Source of the DNA: Conexibacteraceae bacterium
GTDB taxonomy: Bacteria; Actinomycetota; Thermoleophilia; Solirubrobacterales; Solirubrobacteraceae
NCBI GenBank assembly: GCA_009785395.1
Contig: WQWK01000011.1
Coordinates: 1-16,713, forward strand
Direction: 5' to 3'
Length of the DNA stretch: 16,713 bases
The position numbers were made by a program, and so were the translations under genes. The notes under the pieces were generated by a model that saw nothing but the letters and a program-made list of their open reading frames with translations, was not told the origin of the DNA and searched no databases. Below, piece by piece: positions 1-6,692 of this stretch. Within the stretch, counting starts at the first letter, position 1, and every line of letters starts with the position of its first letter.

Positions 1-1289
1 CGCTCGAAGCGCTGCTGGGGCAGGGCAAGCTCTCGGACCGCGAGATCCTCGAGGTCGGCGTCTGCCTCTGCGACGCACTCGCCCACGCCCACGCACAGGG
101 CGTCATCCACCGTGACCTCAAGCCGAGCAACGTGCTCGTGCCCACCCGCAGCCAGCCGAGCGAGCGCGCGAAGCTGACCGACTTCGGCGTCGCGCACATC
201 GCCGGCGGCGCCACGCTCACGCGCACCGGCGACGTGATCGGCACGCTCGCATACATGGCGCCCGAGCAGGCCGATGGCCGCGACGCCGGGCCCGAGGCCG
301 ACCTCTACTCACTCGCGCTCGTGCTCTACGAGGCGCTGACCGGCGTCAACCCCCAGGCGCAGAGCACCCGCCGCTCCCGCCGCACCTTCGTGCCGCCGTT
401 GCGCCGCCAGCGCCGCGACCTGGACCGCCACCTCGCCGCCGGCATCGACCGGGCGCTGCAGCCCCGCCCGCACGAGCGCGGCAGCCTCACGGACCTGCGG
501 GCGACGCTCGCCCAGTCGCTCGAGCTGGCCGACGACACGCCCGGCGTCGTCGGCGCCTGGGGCGACCGCGTCGAGAACCCCACGCTCGTCAGGGACGAGC
601 CCGGCCCGGAGTGGGACGAGCCCGAGAAGCGTCTCTCCGGTGCTGCTGGCCCGCTAGCCAGCAGCACCGCCACAGGCTTTCACTGGGTCCCTCGCGCCGC
701 CAACAGCCTCGGCGCGGGCCTGGGAGCCGCCTGGCTCGTCACGCATCTCTGGCACCCCGCGCCGCTGCCGCCGGCGGTCGCGGGGCTGGCGGTGGCGATC
801 GTGGCGCTGCTGCTTCCGTTCGTGGGGTCTCTGGCGACGACGGTGGCGCTCGGGGCGGTCGGCCTGGCGGGTGCGTTTCCGGCGGTCGTCGCCGAGCTGG
901 GCGGCGGCTGGTTGCGGCGGGCGCTGACCGGCGCCGCCGGGTTCTGCGTGCTCGTCGGCGTCGCCAAGCTCGCGCACCATGATCTCTACTGGCTGCCGGC
1001 GAAGCTGCCGCCCCCGCACTGGCGCGGCGTGGCCGCGGTCGGCGTCTGGGCGGCGGCCTGCGCGGTGGCGCCGCTGCTGCGGGCGCGCCGCCATCCGATG
1101 CTCGATCTGGTGCTGTGCGCCGTCTGGTCGGCGGCCGTGGTGATGGCCGTCGAGGCGGTCGGGGCGCTGTCGCTGCGCGGCGCCGTGGCCGGGGCGCTGG
1201 TCGGGACGCTCGTCGTGGGCTGGCGGCCCCTATTAACGATCCTTCATGAAACCCGCATCTCAGCGGGTATACATGGAGACGTTGCGTAG
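1..1289 (+). CDS. Ser/Thr protein kinase with C-terminal multi-pass membrane domain (5' truncated by window edge)
   Basis: The reading frame is open from base 3 to the TAG at 1287-1289 (428 visible residues); the ATP-binding lobe lies off the left edge. The visible C-lobe has the catalytic loop HRDLKPSN (108-131), the metal-binding DFG (180-188), MAPEQ at the end of the activation segment (about 255-269) and the DLYSLALVLYEALTG helix, so it looks catalytically competent. A charged linker (about 500-690) leads into a strongly hydrophobic Ala/Val/Leu-rich region (about 690-1230) with five to seven probable membrane helices. That differs from the single-TM design of PknA/PknB. It sits 26 bp ahead of fhaA, upstream of the canonical pknA/pknB operon genes, so it may phosphorylate FHA partners or wall enzymes; this is inference. 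The last about 60 bases are AT-richer than the rest. The linker carries a 13-bp perfect inverted repeat (638-669). Confidence 0.9.
   Translation, partial: LEALLGQGKLSDREILEVGVCLCDALAHAHAQGVIHRDLKPSNVLVPTRSQPSERAKLTDFGVAHIAGGATLTRTGDVIGTLAYMAPEQADGRDAGPEADLYSLALVLYEALTGVNPQAQSTRRSRRTFVPPLRRQRRDLDRHLAAGIDRALQPRPHERGSLTDLRATLAQSLELADDTPGVVGAWGDRVENPTLVRDEPGPEWDEPEKRLSGAAGPLASSTATGFHWVPRAANSLGAGLGAAWLVTHLWHPAPLPPAVAGLAVAIVALLLPFVGSLATTVALGAVGLAGAFPAVVAELGGGWLRRALTGAAGFCVLVGVAKLAHHDLYWLPAKLPPPHWRGVAAVGVWAAACAVAPLLRARRHPMLDLVLCAVWSAAVVMAVEAVGALSLRGAVAGALVGTLVVGWRPLLTILHETRISAGIHGDVA
638..669. repeat. Perfect 13-bp inverted repeat inside kinase linker
   Basis: The arms CGGTGCTGCTGGC (638-650) and GCCAGCAGCACCG (657-669) are exact reverse complements around the 6-nt loop CCGCTA. 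It is read in frame as GAAG-PL-ASST in the linker between the kinase and membrane domains. The codons here and just after (GGT, GCT, GCT, CTA, ACA, TTT, CCT) are less G/C-ending than those of the surrounding gene. The structure is certain; a function is not. Confidence 0.75.
1231..1289 (+). promoter_or_regulatory. AT-richer segment with possible internal promoter ahead of fhaA
   Basis: Base composition drops sharply relative to the flanking coding DNA. A TATACAT (1268-1274) resembles a -10 element, and a 6-bp hairpin (1251-1256 with 1263-1268, ACCCGC/GCGGGT) lies just before it. No convincing -35 was found, the best being TTCATG at 1243-1248. It could give the fha-pknB operon its own promoter inside the kinase 3' end. 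Weak evidence. Confidence 0.3.
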
Positions 1290-1300
1290 CATGAGTGGTT

Positions 1301-1306
1301 GGAAGG
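1301..1306 (+). promoter_or_regulatory. Ribosome binding site of fhaA
   Basis: GGAAGG lies 9 nt before the ATG at 1316. It decides the start in favour of ATG 1316 over the in-frame GTG at 1295, which precedes this site and would add seven poorly conserved-looking residues. Confidence 0.6.
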
Positions 1307-1315
1307 CCAAGCCAA

Positions 1316-2095
1316 ATGCCCGTTCTGAAGACCCTCGAAAGCAAGATCGCCAGCGTCGTGGAAGGCACGTTCAGTCGTGTCTTCCGGTCCGAGGTGCGCC
1401 CCGTCGAGATCGCACGCAAGCTCGCGCGCGAGATGGAGGAGCACCAATACAGCACGCTCTCGCGCACCTACGTCCCCAACGAGTATCGGGTTTACCTCTC
1501 GCGGCGTGACCGCGAGCGCTTCAGCACGTATGAGGACGCGCTCGCGGACGAGCTCGGCGGCTACCTGCTCGAGCACGCCCGCCGTGAGCGCTTCGCGCTG
1601 CTGTCGCGGCCGGTGATCACGTTCGAGACCGATTCCCGGCTCGGTCTCGGCGAGTTCGGGATCGAGACCTCGGTGGTGCAGCCGGAGGAGCAGGAGATCC
1701 CGGCACGCGCGCCCGAGCGGAGCCCTGAGCCCGAGCCCGCGGCCGGCCGCACGATGGTCTTCTCGAGTGCCCAGCGTCTCGCGGAGCCGCTCGAGCAGCC
1801 CGCGGTCGTGCGCCAGCAGCGGGCGGTGCTGGTCTACGGCGGCCGGCGCCTGGTCGTGGACGCGCGCGGGGCCGTGCTGGGCCGCAGTCGCGAGTCCGAC
1901 ATCGTCGTCGAGGACGCCAACGTCTCCCGCCGCCACGCCGAGCTGCGCCCGCGCGGCGGCGGCTGGGTGCTCTCGGACCTGGACTCCACCAACGGCACGC
2001 GTCTGAACGGGCGCACGGTGCACACTCCTGAGGTCGTCCGCCCCGGCGACGAGATCGAGGTCGGCTCCTCGGTGCTGACCTTCGAGCTCGAGTAA
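1316..2095 (+). CDS. fhaA: FhaA-like DUF3662 and FHA domain protein
   Basis: 259 residues from ATG 1316. Residues 1-115 form the FhaA N-terminal domain (DUF3662; starts LKTLESKIASVVEGTF, then RPVEIARKLAREME and TYVPNEYRVYLS). A Glu/Pro-rich linker (about 120-165) follows. The C-terminal FHA domain (about 168-259) has the phosphothreonine-binding signature: G189-R190-S191, S204-R-R-H207 and N226-G227 in DSTNGTRLNG. In mycobacteria FhaA binds phosphorylated partners, including the pseudokinase domain of MviN, and modulates peptidoglycan synthesis at the pole and septum. The protein is shorter than the mycobacterial one because the linker is short. It is followed after 20 bp by fhaB, the conserved order. 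The nearest kinase substrates and partners are presumably the kinases encoded in this window; that is inference from context. Confidence 0.93.
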   Translation: MPVLKTLESKIASVVEGTFSRVFRSEVRPVEIARKLAREMEEHQYSTLSRTYVPNEYRVYLSRRDRERFSTYEDALADELGGYLLEHARRERFALLSRPVITFETDSRLGLGEFGIETSVVQPEEQEIPARAPERSPEPEPAAGRTMVFSSAQRLAEPLEQPAVVRQQRAVLVYGGRRLVVDARGAVLGRSRESDIVVEDANVSRRHAELRPRGGGWVLSDLDSTNGTRLNGRTVHTPEVVRPGDEIEVGSSVLTFELE

Positions 2096-2115
2096 CCCGA
2101 CCCGACCACAGAACA

Positions 2116-2604
2116 TTGCTCCAGCCAGTCTCCGTCGGACTCAAATTCGGCTTCCTGATCGTCCTTTACCTGTTCCTCGTGTGGGTCGCGATGAGCACGC
2201 TGTTCGACATGCGGCGCGGACCGGGCGGTGGCCGGCGGGCCGGTGGCGTCGTCACCAGCGACGAGACCAGCATCCACCAGAGCGTCGATCCGCTGGCCGC
2301 GCTCGAGCAGGATTTCGAGCCGCGGCTGGTCGTCGAGCACGCCGACGGGCATGAGTCGGGCGTCGCCTACGACCTCATGGACCCGGTTACGCTGGGCCGC
2401 GGCGACGTCGAGATCCGGCTCGGCGACCCGTTCGCGTCCACGCGACACGCCAAGATCACACGGCAGGGACGTACGCTCGTGGTGGAGGACCTCGGCTCCA
2501 CGAACGGGACCTACCTCAACGACGAGCTGCTGGGCGGGCCGCAGCCGCTCCACGACGGCGACCGGATCCGGATCGGCGACTCCGAGTTCACCTATTTTCA
2601 GTAG
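2116..2604 (+). CDS. fhaB: FhaB-like membrane-anchored FHA domain protein
   Basis: 162 residues from a TTG start. The N-terminus is a single membrane helix (about residues 10-27, FGFLIVLYLFLVWVAMS) followed by a basic MRRG, predicting a cytoplasmic FHA domain. A Gly/Arg linker leads to the FHA fold (about 70-162) with G94-R95, S108-T-R-H111 and STNGTYLN (N130-G131). No ATG or GTG start lies upstream in frame, and starting later would remove the TM segment, so TTG is preferred although the Shine-Dalgarno is poor. The architecture and place match mycobacterial FhaB/FipA, a phosphothreonine reader linking PknB-family signalling to cell division. It is 20 bp after fhaA and 18 bp before the phosphatase gene. 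Confidence 0.9.
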   Translation: MLQPVSVGLKFGFLIVLYLFLVWVAMSTLFDMRRGPGGGRRAGGVVTSDETSIHQSVDPLAALEQDFEPRLVVEHADGHESGVAYDLMDPVTLGRGDVEIRLGDPFASTRHAKITRQGRTLVVEDLGSTNGTYLNDELLGGPQPLHDGDRIRIGDSEFTYFQ

Positions 2605-2622
2605 ACGAGTGACCAATCGCTG

Positions 2623-3912
2623 ATGCTTCGAGCCGCAGAAACGACTGTCCGCACGGACACGGGACGCCAGCGTCGGGGGAATGAGGACTCCAGCTACGCG
2701 GATCCGCCCGTGTTCGTGCTCGCCGACGGCATGGGCGGCGCCCAGTCGGGCGAGGTCGCCTCGCAGATCGTCGTCGACGCCTTCGCCGAGGGGCTGCCGG
2801 ACGGCGGCACTCCCGAGGAGCGGCTCGCGGTAGTCGTTCAGCGCGCCAACCGCGAGATCCACGACCGCTCCCAGAACGAGGCCGAGAACGCCGGCATGGG
2901 CACGACCGTCACGGCCGCGTTCATCGAAAAGGACGCGGTCGCGATCGCGCACGTCGGCGACAGCCGCGCATATCTGCTGCGCGACGGTGAGCTCTCGCGC
3001 CTGACCGAGGACCACTCGCTCGTCGAGGAGCTCGTGCGCGGCGGCAAGCTCACCGAGGAGGAGGCCTTCGAGCATCCGCAGCGGTCGGTGATCACGCGCG
3101 CGCTCGGGGTCGAGCCGATCGTCGAGATCGACACCTGGACCTATCCGCTGCGCCCCGGCGACGTGGTGCTGCTGTGCAGCGACGGCCTCTCAGACATGCT
3201 CCCCGAGACCCGGATCAGGCAGGTGCTGACCGAGTCGCTCGCCCAGGAGGACGGCCCGGACGCCGCCAGCCGCCTGGACCTCGCCGGCGACCGCCTCGTC
3301 GCCGAGGCCAACGAGGCGGGCGGGCGCGACAACATCACGGTCGTCCTGTTCCGTGTGGACCAGGTGCCCGACGGGGTCGACGGCGTCGACGGCGATCTGG
3401 ACGGGCGCGATCAGCCGACCACGATCACGAGCGGCGTGGTCTCGTCGTCGGCCTACGAGGATGCTCGGGGCGGGCCCGATCCCGCCCGTCCGCCCCAGCC
3501 GGCAAAGCGAGCCCGCCTGGCCCGGCGCCAGGGCCTGCGACCGCACCTGCCGGCGGGGTTCGTTCAGCCGGCCAAGAAGGAGCGCCACTTCGGTGCGCTC
3601 GGCAAGACGGTCGCAGGGCTCACGGCGGTGCTGGTCGTCGCGCTGCTGATCGGCGGCGGCGGTTACATCGCGAGCCGCCAGCTGTACTTCCTCGGCACCA
3701 ACGGCCAGGGGACGGTCGTCGTCTTCCGCGGCTTCCCGTACGTGCTGCCGTTCGGGATCCCGCTGTATGAGACCTACTACGTGTCTGGCGTGCCGGCCGC
3801 GACGATCCCGGCCGACCGGCGCCGCACGCTGCTGAACCACGCGATGCGCGACCAGTCCGACGCGATCCGGCTGGTCAACGACCTCGAGCTCGGCAGGATC
3901 GTCAGCAAATGA
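2623..3912 (+). CDS. pstP: PP2C-family Ser/Thr phosphatase with C-terminal membrane anchor (PstP/Stp type)
   Basis: 429 residues. The N-terminal PPM/PP2C domain (about 1-245) shows the metal-binding motifs in order: RRGNED (17-22), LADGMGG (33-39, D35), SGEVAS, GMGTTVTAA, HVGDSRAYLL, LTEDHSLVEELV, HPQRSVITRALG, LLCSDGLSDML and GGRDNITVVLF. A Pro/Arg/Asp-rich linker (about 250-325) follows, then one membrane helix (about 329-350) and an about 75-residue external tail (GTVVVFRGFPYVLPFG...). This is the layout of mycobacterial PstP, which removes phosphate from PknA/PknB, FHA proteins and wall enzymes. The stop overlaps the next start as ATGA (3909-3912), indicating translational coupling to the SEDS gene. 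The linker has a short GVDGVDGDLDG repeat and a 7-bp inverted repeat at 3468-3487. Confidence 0.95.
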   Translation: MLRAAETTVRTDTGRQRRGNEDSSYADPPVFVLADGMGGAQSGEVASQIVVDAFAEGLPDGGTPEERLAVVVQRANREIHDRSQNEAENAGMGTTVTAAFIEKDAVAIAHVGDSRAYLLRDGELSRLTEDHSLVEELVRGGKLTEEEAFEHPQRSVITRALGVEPIVEIDTWTYPLRPGDVVLLCSDGLSDMLPETRIRQVLTESLAQEDGPDAASRLDLAGDRLVAEANEAGGRDNITVVLFRVDQVPDGVDGVDGDLDGRDQPTTITSGVVSSSAYEDARGGPDPARPPQPAKRARLARRQGLRPHLPAGFVQPAKKERHFGALGKTVAGLTAVLVVALLIGGGGYIASRQLYFLGTNGQGTVVVFRGFPYVLPFGIPLYETYYVSGVPAATIPADRRRTLLNHAMRDQSDAIRLVNDLELGRIVSK

Positions 3913-5222
3913 CGGCGCGCAACCGCGAACTGCTCGGCTTGATCCCCGCCTCACTGCTGCTCTGCGCGGGGTTCGCGGCGGTCTTCATCCAGCAGTCGGG
4001 CAAGCTCTCATCGGTCTCGCTGGTGATCGGGGCGGTGTTCCTCGGGCTGTGCCTCGCCGGGCACGTCTTCATCCGCTGGACACTGCCGTACGCGGACCCG
4101 TACATCTTCCCCCTCGTCGCGGTGCTCGCCTGCTTCGGGCTGGTGATGGTCTACCGCATCGACGGCGCGAGGCTGGCGCGGCTGCAGGCGCAATGGTTCG
4201 TGCTCGGCCTGGTGCTGTTCGTCGGCACCGTGATCCTCTTCCGGGACTACCGCAAGCTCGAGAAATACCGCTACCTGATCATGATCGGCTCGCTGGCGAT
4301 GCTGCTGCTGCCGAAGATCCCGCACATCGGCCAGCAGGTGAACGGCGCATACCTGGCGGTGCATCTGCCCGGGATCACGTTCCAGCCGATCGAGTTCGGA
4401 AAGGTCGGCCTCGTGATCTTCCTCGCCTCCTACCTGCGCGACCACCGGCAGGCGCTCGCGTCGGGACGCAGGATCTTCGGCTACGAGGTGCCGCCGCTCA
4501 AGCACCTCGGGCCGCTGCTGCTGCTGTGGGGCGCGGCGATGCTCGCGCTGATCGTCCTGCACGACATCGGCTCGTCGCTGATGTTCTACGGGGCGCTGCT
4601 TGCGATCCTGTACGTCGCCACCGACCGCATCTCCTTCGTCGTGATCGGGATGCTCCTGTTTGCCGGTGGCGCCTGGTACCTCGCCACGCACATCTCCCAC
4701 ATCGACGCGCGCGTCCAGGCCTGGCTGCACCCGTTCGACCCGACGCTCTATCACGCGGCCTATAACAGCTCCTACCAGCTGGCCAACGCGCAGTTCGGAA
4801 TGGCCGCCGGCGGGCTGTTCGGCCAGGGGTTCGGCCAGTCGATGCTGACGATCCCCGGCACCACCGCCTATTTCATCCCGGTGCCGAACACCGACATGAT
4901 CTTCTCGGTGATCACATGGGAGCTCGGCCTGTTCGGGGCCGCCGGCCTGCTGATCACCTACATGATCTTCTGTGCGCGTGGCTTCAAGACCGCGGTGCTC
5001 GCGCGCGACTCGTTCTCCAAGCTGCTGGCCGTGGGGCTCTCTGCGGTGGTGGCGCTGCAGGTGTTCGTGATCGTCGGCGGGGTCACGCGCGTGATCCCGC
5101 TGACCGGAGTGCCGCTGCCGTTCGTCTCCTACGGCGGCTCCTCGATCCTCGCCAACTTCATCCTCGTGGCGCTGCTGCTGCTGATCTCCGACCGGGCCCG
5201 CAGGCCGGTGTACACGTCATGA
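3909..5222 (+). CDS. rodA: SEDS-family peptidoglycan glycosyltransferase (RodA/FtsW)
   Basis: 437 residues, with about ten hydrophobic membrane segments through its length. SEDS hallmarks are LHDIGSSLMFYG, the extracytoplasmic loop with WLHPFDP, the NTDMIFSVITWELGLFG motif whose Asp (D329) corresponds to the proposed catalytic residue, and VIPLTGVPLPFVSYGGSSILANF near the C-terminus. SEDS proteins polymerise lipid II into glycan strands in complex with a class B PBP, which is encoded immediately downstream with an ATGA overlap (5219-5222). The name rodA rather than ftsW is chosen from the conserved fhaA-fhaB-pstP-rodA-pbpA-pknB order; sequence motifs alone do not separate the two. Confidence 0.94.
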   Translation: MTARNRELLGLIPASLLLCAGFAAVFIQQSGKLSSVSLVIGAVFLGLCLAGHVFIRWTLPYADPYIFPLVAVLACFGLVMVYRIDGARLARLQAQWFVLGLVLFVGTVILFRDYRKLEKYRYLIMIGSLAMLLLPKIPHIGQQVNGAYLAVHLPGITFQPIEFGKVGLVIFLASYLRDHRQALASGRRIFGYEVPPLKHLGPLLLLWGAAMLALIVLHDIGSSLMFYGALLAILYVATDRISFVVIGMLLFAGGAWYLATHISHIDARVQAWLHPFDPTLYHAAYNSSYQLANAQFGMAAGGLFGQGFGQSMLTIPGTTAYFIPVPNTDMIFSVITWELGLFGAAGLLITYMIFCARGFKTAVLARDSFSKLLAVGLSAVVALQVFVIVGGVTRVIPLTGVPLPFVSYGGSSILANFILVALLLLISDRARRPVYTS

Positions 5223-6670
5223 ACAACTCGATCGTGCGCCTGTTCGCGGTCGTGATCGTGCTGTTCACGGTCCTGATCGTCTGGACCTCGCGCTGGACGG
5301 TGTTCAGCGCCACGGCGCTCAACAACAACAGGCTCAACAACCTGCAGTACTACGCCTCGCTGAAGGTGCAGCGCGGGCAGATCCAGGCTGACAACGGCGA
5401 TGTGCTGGCGAGGTCGGTCAAGGCGACCGGCGGCACCTGGTCGCGGACCTATCCGACCGGCCCGCTGTTCTCGCAGCCGGTCGGCTACTTCTTCCCGTCG
5501 ACCGTGGGGGCCGCCGGTCTGGAGTCCTCGCGCAACGACGAGCTCAGGGGCCTGCAGAACGCCTTCACCAGCGTGTTCGGCTCCTTCAACGGGACCCCGA
5601 CCGTCGGTGACGATGTCCAGACGACGCTCGATCCGCCGGCGCAGACGCTCGCGCGGTCACTGCTCGACAGCACGATCGCCTCGACGGGCGCGACCTCCGG
5701 CTCGGTGGTGGCTTTGACGCCGAGCACCGGCGCCGTCAAGGTCCTGTACTCGAGTCCCGGCTTTGACAACAATCACCCCAGCGCCTGCAAGGCCCCGGGG
5801 TGCAGCCAGTTCATCGGCGCCCTGCAGGGCGGCTATCCGCCCGGCTCGACCTTCAAGACGGTGACCGCGACGGCGGCGCTCGACAGCGGCAAGTACGCGC
5901 CCGATTCGATCATCAACGGGCGCTCGCCGATCACCGTCTCGGGCACGCCGCTCGAGAACGACCTCGGCTCCAGCTACGGGGACGTGACGCTCACGTTTGC
6001 TTTGACGAACTCGATCAACACGGTGTTCGCACAGGTCGGCCAGGACGTCGGCGGCGCGGTGATGCAGACCTACATGCGGCGCTTCGGGTTCTATTCGGTG
6101 CCCCCGCTTGACTTCCCCGCGAGGCAGATGAGTCCCAGCGGTTACTGGTCCCAGGGCAGGCTCGTGCCGCTCTCGAACGCCGACGTCGACCTCGGTCGCG
6201 CCTCGATCGGCCAGGCGGGCATGCTCGTCACACCGATGCAGATGGCGATGGTCGCCTCGGCGATCGCGAACGGCGGCAAGCTGATGCAGCCGCGCCTGAC
6301 CACCCGGGTCGTCAACAACGACGGACAGGTGGTCGAGCGGATCGGTCCGCAGGAATACGACCAGGTGATGAAGCCCTCCACCTCCGCCGAGCTCACGACG
6401 ATGATGCGCAGCGTCGTGGAGGAGGGAACGGGCACGGCCGCGAATCTTCAAGGCGTGTCTGTTGCAGGAAAGACCGGCACCGCGTCGACGGGCGGTACCA
6501 AGGGCGGCCAGCCGCTCGACGACGCGTGGTTCATCGGCTTCGGGCCGGTCCCGAACCCCACGGTCGCGGTTGCGGTCGAGCTCTCCGACATCCCAAACGG
6601 GTACGGCGGCGTGTACGCAGCCCCGATCGCGGCACAAGTGATAAAGACTCTGGTGGCTGAGCATCAATGA
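5219..6670 (+). CDS. pbpA: Class B penicillin-binding protein (transpeptidase, PbpA type)
   Basis: 483 residues from the ATG in the ATGA overlap with rodA. The reading frame is open upstream to 4916, but that part lies within rodA and encodes Arg/Ala-rich shadow sequence, so it is excluded. An N-terminal signal anchor (about 5-23, VRLFAVVIVLFTVLIVW) is followed by the short dimerisation region (RGQIQADNGDVLARS) and the transpeptidase domain with all three active-site motifs: S210-T-F-K213, S265-I-N267 and K418-T-G420. This is close in length to mycobacterial PbpA (491 aa). It cross-links peptidoglycan outside the membrane and should act with the SEDS partner encoded just before it. The end of the gene lies in a short direct repeat (6662-6692) that separates it from pknB. 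Confidence 0.95.
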   Translation: MNNSIVRLFAVVIVLFTVLIVWTSRWTVFSATALNNNRLNNLQYYASLKVQRGQIQADNGDVLARSVKATGGTWSRTYPTGPLFSQPVGYFFPSTVGAAGLESSRNDELRGLQNAFTSVFGSFNGTPTVGDDVQTTLDPPAQTLARSLLDSTIASTGATSGSVVALTPSTGAVKVLYSSPGFDNNHPSACKAPGCSQFIGALQGGYPPGSTFKTVTATAALDSGKYAPDSIINGRSPITVSGTPLENDLGSSYGDVTLTFALTNSINTVFAQVGQDVGGAVMQTYMRRFGFYSVPPLDFPARQMSPSGYWSQGRLVPLSNADVDLGRASIGQAGMLVTPMQMAMVASAIANGGKLMQPRLTTRVVNNDGQVVERIGPQEYDQVMKPSTSAELTTMMRSVVEEGTGTAANLQGVSVAGKTGTASTGGTKGGQPLDDAWFIGFGPVPNPTVAVAVELSDIPNGYGGVYAAPIAAQVIKTLVAEHQ

Positions 6671-6692
6671 GCACGGATGATCATCAATGAGC
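6662..6692 (+). repeat. 11-bp direct repeat spanning the pbpA stop / pknB start
   Basis: CATCAATGAGC occurs at 6662-6672 and again at 6682-6692, exactly 20 bp apart. The first copy contains the pbpA stop (TGA 6668-6670) overlapping an ATG that leads only to a short dead-end frame; the second supplies the pknB ATG (6687). It reads as a 20-bp duplication that displaced an original ATGA overlap. Confidence 0.7.

Noticed and set aside
1834..3075. 413-residue minus-strand open frame over fhaA-fhaB-pstP
   Set aside because: Spans three well-supported genes on the other strand and has no family motif.
4916..5218. N-terminal extension of pbpA
   Set aside because: Lies inside rodA, Arg/Ala-rich; the signal anchor begins at ATG 5219 in a proper ATGA overlap.
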